From: Nitrospirota bacterium
GTDB lineage: Bacteria; Nitrospinota; Nitrospinia; Nitrospinales; VA-1
Direction of reading: 5' to 3'
Length of the DNA stretch: 6,007 nt
Assembly: GCA_003235465.1 (NCBI GenBank)
Contig: QJWD01000183.1
Location: forward strand, 1 to 6,007
Part shown: positions 1 to 4,822 of the stretch, piece by piece
Position numbering within the stretch: the first letter of the stretch is position 1
Layout: every line of letters starts with the position of its first letter
Translations under genes and position numbers: made by a program
The notes under the pieces: generated by a model
Seen by the model: only the letters and a program-made list of their open reading frames with translations
Database searches by the model: none
Told to the model about the DNA's origin: nothing

Positions 1-1198
1 TGATTTCCTCGACGATCACTTCCGAGGGCAGCGTCATGCCTCCGGCCACCTGCGGGCCGCAGATGACGCGGTCGTTGTCGTTGATCTCGGACTTGATCTC
101 CCTGGCCAGCCAGCCGGCCATGTTGAACTCGGGCACGAAAATGTGCTTGGCGTTCTTCACCGCCTCGCGGACTTCCTGGTGCGGGAAGGGGCGGATGGTC
201 TTGATCTTGACCAGGCCCACCTTGATGCCCTCTTCCTCGAGCAGGCGAATCGCCTCGCGGCCCTGCGACACGGCCGTGCCGGAACTGACGATCAGGATTT
301 CCCGGTCGTTGTTCTCGACGTCGATCAGCCCGTCGATGAGCGCCGCGGTGTGCTTCCTGGAACGCTCGATGGCGGCGCGCACTTCCTGCTGCCAGGAGGC
401 GTGCGTCGAATAACTGATGTAATTGGATTTCATGACGAACGGATCGCGCATCATGCGGATCGGCGGACATTCCATGTCCATGCACGGCACCGGCGACTTG
501 TAGGGGTCGTACGGCGTCAGGCAAAGGTCTTCGGGGGTCAGCTCGACGGTGTCCTTGGTGTGGGTCACGAAAAACCCGTCGCAGCAGACGGCGATGGGTA
601 GATGCACGTCCGGCTGTTCGGCGACGATGAAGCCCTTCAGGATGAAATCGTACAGGTCCTGCGCGGTTTCGGCGTGCCAGATCAGCATGCCCGATTCCAG
701 CAGGTACGCAAGCTCCAGCGTGTCGGGCTGAATGCTGAGCGGCGAGTTGACGCCCCGCATGGTGACGCACACCTGGATCGGCAGGCGGGAACCCGCCCAC
801 ATGGAAAAGTTCTCCATGGCGCGCAGGGTGCCCGGGCCGGCGGTGGTGGTGAACACGCGCATGCCGCCAAACGCGGCGCCCGCGCACTGGCTCATGACGG
901 CGAACTCGCTCTCGCCGCGAAAGTAATCGTCGAGGTAGCCCTCGGCGTACAGTTCGCCGATGAGCGCCGCCGCCTCGCTCTGCGGAGTGATGGGGTAAGC
1001 GATGGACATGCCGACGCTCGCCCGCTTGACGGCTTCGCGAATCACCTCGCTGCCGGTCAGGAAGCTCGCCGTGCGCTCGGCCTCGAAGAACATCTCGTTG
1101 ACGTCGGTGAAGGTCTGACCCTTTTTGTTCTTGGTGCCCAGCTTGACATGCTGCGATCTTATGATTCTGCCTTTTGGGGAATCGACCTGTTTATTCAT
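1..1198 (-). CDS. porA: 2-oxoacid:ferredoxin oxidoreductase, alpha subunit (pyruvate- or 2-oxoglutarate-type), C-terminus cut by window edge
   Basis: The alpha subunit carries part of the thiamine-diphosphate site of an enzyme that interconverts a 2-oxoacid plus CoA with acyl-CoA, CO2 and reduced ferredoxin in the cytoplasm; in autotrophs it runs as a CO2-fixing synthase. 399 codons are visible and the frame is still open at base 1. A ~45-residue N-terminal extension precedes the pyrimidine-binding POR domain (about 46-280), with YPITPQSE at 68-75, ESE at 96-98 and TTTAGPGTLRAMENF at 117-131. A transketolase-C-like domain II follows (about 298-390), with SSGTAVSQGREAI at 305-317 and KIKTIRPFP at 331-339. 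The ATG at 1198-1196 follows AAGGGAGTGA at 1212-1203. The epsilon-like gene lies 91 bp upstream on the same strand, so the pair is probably one operon, with the beta and gamma subunits expected beyond the left edge. Substrate (pyruvate or 2-oxoglutarate) cannot be decided from this subunit, so porA is provisional (korA/forA is possible). Confidence 0.92.
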   Translation of the reverse strand, partial: MNKQVDSPKGRIIRSQHVKLGTKNKKGQTFTDVNEMFFEAERTASFLTGSEVIREAVKRASVGMSIAYPITPQSEAAALIGELYAEGYLDDYFRGESEFAVMSQCAGAAFGGMRVFTTTAGPGTLRAMENFSMWAGSRLPIQVCVTMRGVNSPLSIQPDTLELAYLLESGMLIWHAETAQDLYDFILKGFIVAEQPDVHLPIAVCCDGFFVTHTKDTVELTPEDLCLTPYDPYKSPVPCMDMECPPIRMMRDPFVMKSNYISYSTHASWQQEVRAAIERSRKHTAALIDGLIDVENNDREILIVSSGTAVSQGREAIRLLEEEGIKVGLVKIKTIRPFPHQEVREAVKNAKHIFVPEFNMAGWLAREIKSEINDNDRVICGPQVAGGMTLPSEVIVEEI

Positions 1199-1202
1199 AA
1201 AA

Positions 1203-1212
1203 TCACTCCCTT
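1203..1212 (-). promoter_or_regulatory. Ribosome-binding site of the oxidoreductase alpha gene
   Basis: AAGGGAGTGA reads on the minus strand 4 nt before the ATG and closely matches the anti-Shine-Dalgarno complement. Its GTGATT end (1206-1201) is the exact complement of AATCAC in the loop of the hairpin just upstream (1230-1225), so the site may be masked by RNA folding. Confidence 0.7.
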
Positions 1213-1216
1213 AAAA

Positions 1217-1236
1217 TGACGCCCGTGATTGCGTCA
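1217..1236 (-). terminator. Terminator- or attenuator-like hairpin before the alpha gene
   Basis: On the minus strand TGACGC (1236-1231) and GCGTCA (1222-1217) form a perfect 6-bp stem around an 8-nt loop, followed directly by TTTT (1216-1213). This has the shape of a weak intrinsic terminator lying between two co-directional subunit genes, so partial termination or a translational control role is possible. The stem is short, so strong termination is unlikely. Confidence 0.4.
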
Positions 1237-1253
1237 AAAAGAAATAAGATTTC

Positions 1254-1278
1254 GAGCTCCCCGCCAGCTGGGGGACTC
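1254..1278 (-). repeat. Hairpin just after the epsilon-like gene
   Basis: On the minus strand GAGTCCCC (1278-1271) pairs with GGGGAGCTC (1262-1254) through 8 pairs with one bulged G, closing an 8-nt loop that contains the self-complementary CAGCTG. It starts 11 nt after the epsilon stop codon. Downstream RNA (1253-1236) is U-rich and includes a second small inverted repeat, GAAAT-N3-ATTTC type (1241-1253), then five U. It could be an mRNA 3'-end stabiliser, a processing site or a leaky terminator. Confidence 0.4.
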
Positions 1279-1289
1279 TTCCCGCCGCC

Positions 1290-1922
1290 TCAGGCTAACT
1301 GGCCTGTGCGGGCGGTTTTGAACTGCGTGAAGGGAATGGCCTGGCTTTTCACTCCCTGCTTCTTGAGTTTTTCAACGGCTTCCTGCAATTTCTGAATCTT
1401 CTCCACCGTGGCGTCGCGGAACGACAGGCAGGCATCCTCGTGCCCGGCCTGCGCGCACATGGCCATGGTGTAGCAGTCGGTGCCGCCACGTATGATCTTG
1501 AGCGCCAGGTTGGCCTGGTGACAATGAACTCCGACGAAGATGCAAACATCGATATTATTGTGCCAAATGGTCAGGTTCGGATGGTTCGGGTTGATCTCCA
1601 CCGCCGGCTCGATCTTGGGATACTTGGGGCGGTAGTCGGCCATCGGGATCAACCGGGCCGGAATGGCCTCGGCGAGCTTTCTGATCGCCGCCGCCTTATT
1701 GGCCGCATTCTGGTTCCATTTCCAGAGAACGAGGGGCCCGGGGAAAATCGTCGGCACTTTGGCTTCAAGGAACTTGCGCGCGGCGTATTCGTAAGCTTCC
1801 TCTTCGGGAACGATGCGACCTTCAATATGGGCTTCACCAGGGTCGGGAAGCACGATACCCATGGATGCGGCGGCGGGAGGGAGGAACGCCTCCGGGCCAG
1901 CTTTGACCTGATATTGGCTCAT
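1290..1922 (-). CDS. CO dehydrogenase/acetyl-CoA synthase epsilon (CdhB)-like protein, probable epsilon subunit of the 2-oxoacid:ferredoxin oxidoreductase
   Basis: This 210-residue cytoplasmic protein has no signal peptide or membrane segment. It resembles the family annotated as 'carbon monoxide dehydrogenase beta subunit family', related to the epsilon subunit of archaeal acetyl-CoA decarbonylase/synthase, and found as an extra subunit beside five-subunit pyruvate/2-oxoglutarate:ferredoxin oxidoreductases. Visible blocks are FPGPLVLWKWN at 60-70, DYRPKYPKIEP at 96-106, NPNHPNLTIWHN at 111-122, GVHCHQANLALKIIRGG at 131-147 and DCYTMAMCAQAGHEDA at 149-164, then a Lys/Glu-rich helix at about 171-190. 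Cysteines 127, 134, 150, 156 and 165 cluster but do not form a classical CX2C Fe-S motif. The ATG at 1922 has AAAGGTAG (1935-1928) 5 nt upstream. It is the first gene after the strong promoter at 1969-1997, and the alpha subunit follows. No CODH catalytic subunit is visible, so a role in CO oxidation is not implied. Its exact biochemical role is unknown. Confidence 0.85.
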   Translation of the reverse strand: MSQYQVKAGPEAFLPPAAASMGIVLPDPGEAHIEGRIVPEEEAYEYAARKFLEAKVPTIFPGPLVLWKWNQNAANKAAAIRKLAEAIPARLIPMADYRPKYPKIEPAVEINPNHPNLTIWHNNIDVCIFVGVHCHQANLALKIIRGGTDCYTMAMCAQAGHEDACLSFRDATVEKIQKLQEAVEKLKKQGVKSQAIPFTQFKTARTGQLA

Positions 1923-1952
1923 TTACTCTACCTTTGGTTTTAAAGTGTTCAT
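1923..1952 (-). other. Possible 9-codon leader reading frame abutting the epsilon-like gene
   Basis: In the mRNA leader, ATG at 1952-1950 opens a frame reading MNTLKPKVE and ends with TAA at 1925-1923, immediately before the ATG of the epsilon-like gene (TAAATG). The ribosome-binding site of the main gene lies inside it. There is no Shine-Dalgarno upstream, and the predicted transcription start is only about 10 nt before the ATG, so translation is doubtful. Confidence 0.2.
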
Positions 1953-1968
1953 TATGTAGAAAGGGCTC

Positions 1969-1997
1969 AATATAACCAGTTCCGTAGAGGTTGTCAA
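1969..1997 (-). promoter_or_regulatory. Near-consensus sigma70 promoter for the epsilon/alpha oxidoreductase operon
   Basis: On the minus strand a perfect -35 box TTGACA (1997-1992) is followed by a 17-bp spacer and a -10 box TATATT (1974-1969; 5 of 6 consensus bases). Transcription would start near 1962, leaving a leader of about 40 nt before the ATG at 1922. The surroundings are AT-rich compared with the flanking genes. This is the strongest promoter match I found in the window and implies high, largely constitutive expression. Confidence 0.75.
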
Positions 1998-2377
1998 ACC
2001 TAAACAGGCTGCGCCCCTCGTCAATTTTCCATAATTCCCGAGCCCTGACATTATAATCGTTTATGGACCGAAGCCGCACCAAATTCCGCACCTCCGGGAA
2101 CCCCGGAATCAGGGCCAGGGGGGCCGCTCCAAAAAGGGCCTGAAGACGCTCCATGCCGCCGCCGGGCCGAAAATCTCCCGGGAACCGTCGAAACACCCCC
2201 AATCCACAAGTTTATATGGGCTTATAACGGATGGAGGGGGGCTTCGGGCGGCTCGCGGCGGCCGCCCGCTTAAGGCGGCCGCTTCACCGCGGGCTTGCCC
2301 CCGGGTTCAATCCCTGCACTCGGGTGCGCATGCCGGGGATGGTTTGCGAACCGCTTTTCGGAGAGCCCTGGGCGCTC
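1998..2377. other. Gene-free region between the ferritin-like gene and the oxidoreductase operon
   Basis: With the promoter and leader at 1923-1997 this makes a 455-bp gap. The part near 2000-2060 is AT-rich and the rest is GC-rich. It holds a perfect minus-strand TATAAT (2055-2050) without a recognisable -35 box, a direct repeat CCGCACC (2074-2080 and 2086-2092), an inverted repeat TCCGGG-N3-CCCGGA (2093-2107), a 9-bp GC-rich inverted repeat (2258-2282), and a hairpin at the end of the ferritin-like gene (2361-2379). An open frame across 1834-2202 (minus) starts at TTG, runs into the epsilon gene and covers the promoter, so I do not call it a gene. No tRNA or recognised RNA family was found. 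Confidence 0.6.
2258..2282. repeat. GC-rich inverted repeat
   Basis: GCGGCCGCC (2258-2266) and GGCGGCCGC (2274-2282) are exact reverse complements separated by 7 bases (CGCTTAA), giving a 9-bp all-GC stem. No T-run follows on either strand, so it is not a classical intrinsic terminator. It could still help end the ferritin-like transcript or protect its 3' end. Confidence 0.5.
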
Positions 2378-2379
2378 TC
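2361..2379 (-). terminator. Hairpin overlapping the stop codon of the ferritin-like gene
   Basis: GAGAGC (2361-2366) and GCTCTC (2374-2379) form a perfect 6-bp stem with a 7-nt loop, beginning inside the TGA at 2380-2378. A small GGTT-TGCG-AACC stem follows at 2341-2352. No U-tract follows either, so Rho-independent termination would be weak. Placement directly at the gene end suggests a 3'-end role. Confidence 0.35.
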
Positions 2380-2899
2380 ACGCCGCATCGTCCGGCTGGC
2401 AGGCCTGGCGGACGTCGAGGAGGGCGGCGAGATGCCTCTTTTCCTCGGCCAGCAGGTGGGAAAAAATAGCGCGCACGTCTATTTTCCGCTCGTTCTTCAT
2501 GAGGCGGCCGAGCACCTCGATGGACCGCTCCTCGGAACCGATGCTAATGTCCAGGGCTTTCAGGTCGCTATCGATGCCGTCCAGGTTGCCCAGCGCTTCG
2601 GCGGCATCGGGAAACACCCGCCCCTTGAGTTCGTGGGCGATGAACTCCTCGACGTCGTGCCTCGCCCGCGCCTTTTTAAGCAGGGCGGGCCGCAAAAACT
2701 CGGCCTTGGCCTTGAGGCTCTGGATATGCTCTTTTTCCTCGCGCGCAAGCGACCGGAATATTTCCCGCACCCTGGGGTGCTTCACCCTCTTGGCCGCCTT
2801 CTCGTAAAACCTAAGCCCCTCGCGTTCGATGAACAGGCTCACTTCGATGGCGTCGATGCACTGGAGGTTGACTTCGGCTTCGGATTGTTTCTGTTTCAT
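2378..2899 (-). CDS. Rubrerythrin/ferritin-like di-iron family protein lacking a rubredoxin domain
   Basis: The 173-residue protein is predicted to be an all-helical four-helix bundle binding two irons. Family members reduce peroxide or handle iron in the cytoplasm. The first half-site shows IEREGLRFYEKAA at 24-36 (E27 the likely ligand) and EEKEH at 54-58. The second shows SEERSI at 122-127 (E123 or E124) and LAEEKRHL at 150-157 (E153, H156). These are the two ExxH-type pairs expected of the fold. There is no C-terminal CxxC rubredoxin module; the only cysteines are 14 and 167. Where relatives usually have an aromatic pair after the third-helix Glu, this protein has Val-Leu (129-130), so electron transfer or activity could differ. 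I chose ATG 2899, although no good Shine-Dalgarno precedes it. A TTG at 2944 with GAGGG upstream would add 15 Pro/Arg-rich residues. It sits upstream of, and co-directional with, the oxygen-sensitive oxidoreductase operon. Confidence 0.85.
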   Translation of the reverse strand: MKQKQSEAEVNLQCIDAIEVSLFIEREGLRFYEKAAKRVKHPRVREIFRSLAREEKEHIQSLKAKAEFLRPALLKKARARHDVEEFIAHELKGRVFPDAAEALGNLDGIDSDLKALDISIGSEERSIEVLGRLMKNERKIDVRAIFSHLLAEEKRHLAALLDVRQACQPDDAA

Positions 2900-2954
2900 G
2901 CCTGGGACCCGGTTACATGCTCGGCCCCTCGGGGAGGATGGCAAGCCCGCCCTC

Positions 2955-2988
2955 GCCCCCCGGGGGGCAGACTCTTTATGCGTCTGCC
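2955..2988. promoter_or_regulatory. Two adjoining palindromes in the divergent control region (operator-like)
   Basis: A perfect 14-bp palindrome, GCCCCCCGGGGGGC (2955-2968), overlaps a second inverted repeat, GGCAGAC (2966-2972) and GTCTGCC (2982-2988), with 9 bases between the arms. The second covers the putative -10 box of the ferritin-like gene (2980-2975). This arrangement suits a repressor operator, but in RNA from the minus strand it could equally fold as a leader hairpin. Confidence 0.4.
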
Positions 2989-3004
2989 GGACACCTTACC
3001 ACAA
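2975..3004 (-). promoter_or_regulatory. Weak putative promoter of the ferritin-like gene
   Basis: On the minus strand TTGTGG (3004-2999) lies 18 bp before CATAAA (2980-2975; 4 of 6 consensus bases). Transcription would start near 2968, about 70 nt before the ATG at 2899. The -10 box falls in the loop of the 2966-2988 inverted repeat, which supports a regulated promoter. Confidence 0.3.
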
Positions 3005-3071
3005 AACGGCGGCCTCACCACCTGGCCGCACTCTGGAATGAACCGGGCGGCTTCTCTTGCCCGGGGGTTTA

Positions 3072-3080
3072 TGGTATGCT
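3072..3080 (+). promoter_or_regulatory. Putative extended -10 promoter of the rnhA-mltA operon
   Basis: TGGTATGCT fits the extended -10 pattern TGnTATnnT. No convincing -35 box lies 16-18 bp upstream (TTCTCT at 3052-3057 is a poor match), as is common for extended -10 promoters. The leader would be about 85-90 nt long before the ATG at 3175. Confidence 0.4.
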
Positions 3081-3174
3081 TGAAAGCGCCCGCCACCCGG
3101 CCCTGGGCATGCGTTAACATCCAATTCATCAATGCCTTGAGTTTCCAACCCCAACCGCTTTCTGGCAAGGCAGA

Positions 3175-3609
3175 ATGAAAAAAGTCAAGATCTATACCGA
3201 TGGTTGCTGCAAGGGAAACCCCGGCCCAGGCGGCTTTGGCTGCATCATCCAATACAACGGCCAGGTCAAGGAATTCAAGGGCGCGGAAAAAGACACCACC
3301 AACAACATCATGGAGCTTTACGCCGCCGTCTACGCGCTCGAGCAGCTCAAGGAACCCTGCGAGGTTTCGCTCACCACCGATTCCCAGTACCTGGTCAAGG
3401 GCATGACCGAATGGATCGGCGGCTGGATGAGAAAAGGCTGGAAGACCGCCTCGGGCCAGCCGGTGAAAAACAAGGCGCTCTGGCAAAGCCTGCACAAGTT
3501 GAGCCAGGTGCACCGGATCACCTGGCACTGGGTGCGCGGCCACAACGGGCACCCGGAAAACGAACGCTGCGACGCCCTCGCCAACGAGGCGATGGCCGTT
3601 CTTCAGTAA
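3175..3609 (+). CDS. rnhA: Ribonuclease HI
   Basis: RNase HI cuts the RNA strand of RNA-DNA hybrids, removing R-loops, primers and misincorporated ribonucleotides in the cytoplasm. The 144-residue protein is a complete single-domain family member of usual length. All catalytic residues are present, shifted by one relative to the E. coli enzyme: D9 (in YTDGCCKGNPGPGG), E47 (in NNIMELYAA), D69 (in TTDSQYLV) and D133 (in RCDALANEA), plus the loop histidine H123 in RGHNGHPENE. The Trp-rich basic handle WIGGWMRKGWK (80-90) is also present. The start ATG is preceded by AAGG at 3167-3170, a short-spaced and modest ribosome-binding site. The lytic transglycosylase gene follows 21 bp later on the same strand, so they are likely cotranscribed although functionally unrelated. 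Confidence 0.97.
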   Translation: MKKVKIYTDGCCKGNPGPGGFGCIIQYNGQVKEFKGAEKDTTNNIMELYAAVYALEQLKEPCEVSLTTDSQYLVKGMTEWIGGWMRKGWKTASGQPVKNKALWQSLHKLSQVHRITWHWVRGHNGHPENERCDALANEAMAVLQ

Positions 3610-3615
3610 GAAATC

Positions 3616-3622
3616 AAAGGAG
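3616..3622 (+). promoter_or_regulatory. Ribosome-binding site of mltA
   Basis: AAAGGAG lies 8 nt before the ATG at 3631, inside the 21-bp gap after rnhA. It fixes the start, and the residues that follow form a good signal peptide. Confidence 0.75.
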
Positions 3623-3630
3623 CCGTCTTA

Positions 3631-4794
3631 ATGTCATTGCTTACCCGGTTTTGCCTCCCCTTCGCGAAAAGCGTTTGCCGCATCGCGTTTTGCACGCTCC
3701 TGTTGTTGCCGCTTTGGCCCGGGCACGCGGGCGCCGATGAAACAACCAAGTACATCACCGAGGATCTCGACCGCGCCTCGCTCAAGAAAGTCATTCAGAA
3801 CCAGCTCGCCGCCATGGCCGAAGTCCCGCCGGAAAAATCGCTGCGCCTGGGAAACCAGCGGGTGCGGGTGGGGGAGCTCAGGAAAACCCTGGAGACGTTT
3901 CTCGGCCTCGTTGAACAGAACCTGCCCGGCAAGGAATTCAACCGCCGGTTGAAGGAGAACTTCCGCTTCGTCAAGGTGGGACAGGGAAAAAACAAGCGCG
4001 TCGTCTTCACCGGCTACTACACACCGGTGATCAAGGCGAGCCCGGTGCGCACCAGCGAATTCAAATACCCCCTCTACCGGGTGCCGGACGAACCGGGAAA
4101 GCTCAAGCTCATCGGCCTCGCCCCGGGTAAGGACGGCCAGCCCCTCATTCCCTGGAGGCGTTACACCCGCGAACAGATCGACGGGAAAAAGGTGCTGAAT
4201 GGCCAGGACCTGGAAATCGCCTGGCTGAACGACGACCTCGAGCGCTTCTTTCTCCACATCCAGGGCTCCGGCTGGCTCGAGTTTCCCGACGGCAAGCGCT
4301 GGGGCGTGCGCTACCTCGCCGCCAACGACCACAACTACACCGGCATCGGCAAGTTGATGATCAAGGACGGCGTCATCGACCTGTCCCAGGGCTCGATGCA
4401 GGGGATCAAGAAATACCTGCGCGAAAACCCCGAGCACATGCCCAAGTACTTCTATCAGAACAAGCGCTATATCTTTTTCACCCTGACGAGCGAAGGCCCT
4501 CGCGGCTCGGGCGGCGGCGAGGTGGTGGCGGAGCGATCCATCGCCACCGACAAGTCGATCTACCCGGCGGGCGGCCTGGCGTTCGTTCGCCTGAAAGTGC
4601 CGGTGGTCGGCAAGCGGGGTGAAATCATCCGCTGGAAGGAGGTCTCGCGGTTCGTCGTCGACCAGGATACCGGCAGCGACATCCGCGGCCCCGGCCGCGC
4701 CGACATGTACTTCGGTTCGGGCCACCTGGCGGGAGTGAAGGCGGGGCACTACAAACAGCAGGGCGAGCTTTACTACCTGTTGCCAAGGAAGTGA
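3631..4794 (+). CDS. mltA: Murein transglycosylase A (MltA family lytic transglycosylase)
   Basis: MltA enzymes cleave the MurNAc-GlcNAc bond of peptidoglycan, leaving a 1,6-anhydro-MurNAc end, and act in the periplasm in wall turnover. The protein is 387 residues. A Sec signal peptide is visible: basic start, hydrophobic stretch about 17-30 and likely cleavage after AGA at 33-35. The MltA domain shows VFTGYYTPVIKAS at 125-137, the YPLYRVPD segment at 146-153 and FFLHIQGSGWLEF at 206-218. The C-terminal 3D (double-psi barrel) domain ends in VVDQDTGSDIRGPGRADMYFG at 342-362; D346 is the probable catalytic aspartate, with D350 and D358 the other conserved-type acids. No lipobox is seen (C8, C16 and C21 have poor contexts), so unlike E. 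coli MltA it is probably not a lipoprotein. It ends 18 bp from the stop of the convergent pcm gene. Confidence 0.95.
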   Translation: MSLLTRFCLPFAKSVCRIAFCTLLLLPLWPGHAGADETTKYITEDLDRASLKKVIQNQLAAMAEVPPEKSLRLGNQRVRVGELRKTLETFLGLVEQNLPGKEFNRRLKENFRFVKVGQGKNKRVVFTGYYTPVIKASPVRTSEFKYPLYRVPDEPGKLKLIGLAPGKDGQPLIPWRRYTREQIDGKKVLNGQDLEIAWLNDDLERFFLHIQGSGWLEFPDGKRWGVRYLAANDHNYTGIGKLMIKDGVIDLSQGSMQGIKKYLRENPEHMPKYFYQNKRYIFFTLTSEGPRGSGGGEVVAERSIATDKSIYPAGGLAFVRLKVPVVGKRGEIIRWKEVSRFVVDQDTGSDIRGPGRADMYFGSGHLAGVKAGHYKQQGELYYLLPRK

Positions 4795-4822
4795 GCCGGG
4801 GGCGCCTGGCCCTTATCCCGGC
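4795..4822. terminator. Inverted repeat between the convergent mltA and pcm genes
   Basis: GCCGGG (4795-4800) and CCCGGC (4817-4822) form a 6-bp stem over the 18-bp gap and the pcm stop. A smaller GGGC-N5-GCCC stem (4800-4812) lies within it. There is no T-run, so a shared bidirectional terminator is only a possibility; mutual read-through is also plausible here. Confidence 0.25.

Noticed and set aside
143..1219. Long plus-strand frames opposite the oxidoreductase alpha gene
   Set aside because: The minus-strand product has unmistakable family motifs throughout, and the plus-strand products are Arg/Ala/His-rich shadows.
1834..2202. 122-codon minus-strand open frame upstream of and overlapping the epsilon-like gene
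   Set aside because: It starts at TTG with no ribosome-binding site, covers the near-consensus promoter, overlaps the well-supported epsilon gene in another frame, and its product resembles nothing I recognise.
2285..2340. tRNA-like T-arm (GGGTTCAATCCC) in the GC-rich gap
   Set aside because: The flanking bases give at most four T-stem pairs including a wobble, and no acceptor, D or anticodon arms can be built around it.
2900..2944. TTG start at 2944 for the ferritin-like gene
   Set aside because: It would add 15 Pro/Arg-rich residues outside the helical domain. The ATG at 2899 starts just before the conserved helix, though its ribosome-binding site is poor, so this is not excluded.
2231..3178. 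315-codon plus-strand frame whose stop overlaps the rnhA start (ATGA)
   Set aside because: It lies antisense to the ferritin-like gene, whose di-iron motifs are clear. The product is compositionally biased with no domain, and the overlap with rnhA is explained by chance in GC-rich DNA.
2896..3552. 218-codon minus-strand frame across rnhA and the divergent region
   Set aside because: It is antisense to all RNase HI catalytic motifs and has no recognisable domain.
3634..4749. 371-codon minus-strand frame antisense to mltA
   Set aside because: It is a mirror of GC-rich codon usage in a clear MltA gene with signal peptide and catalytic motif. The antisense product shows no domain.
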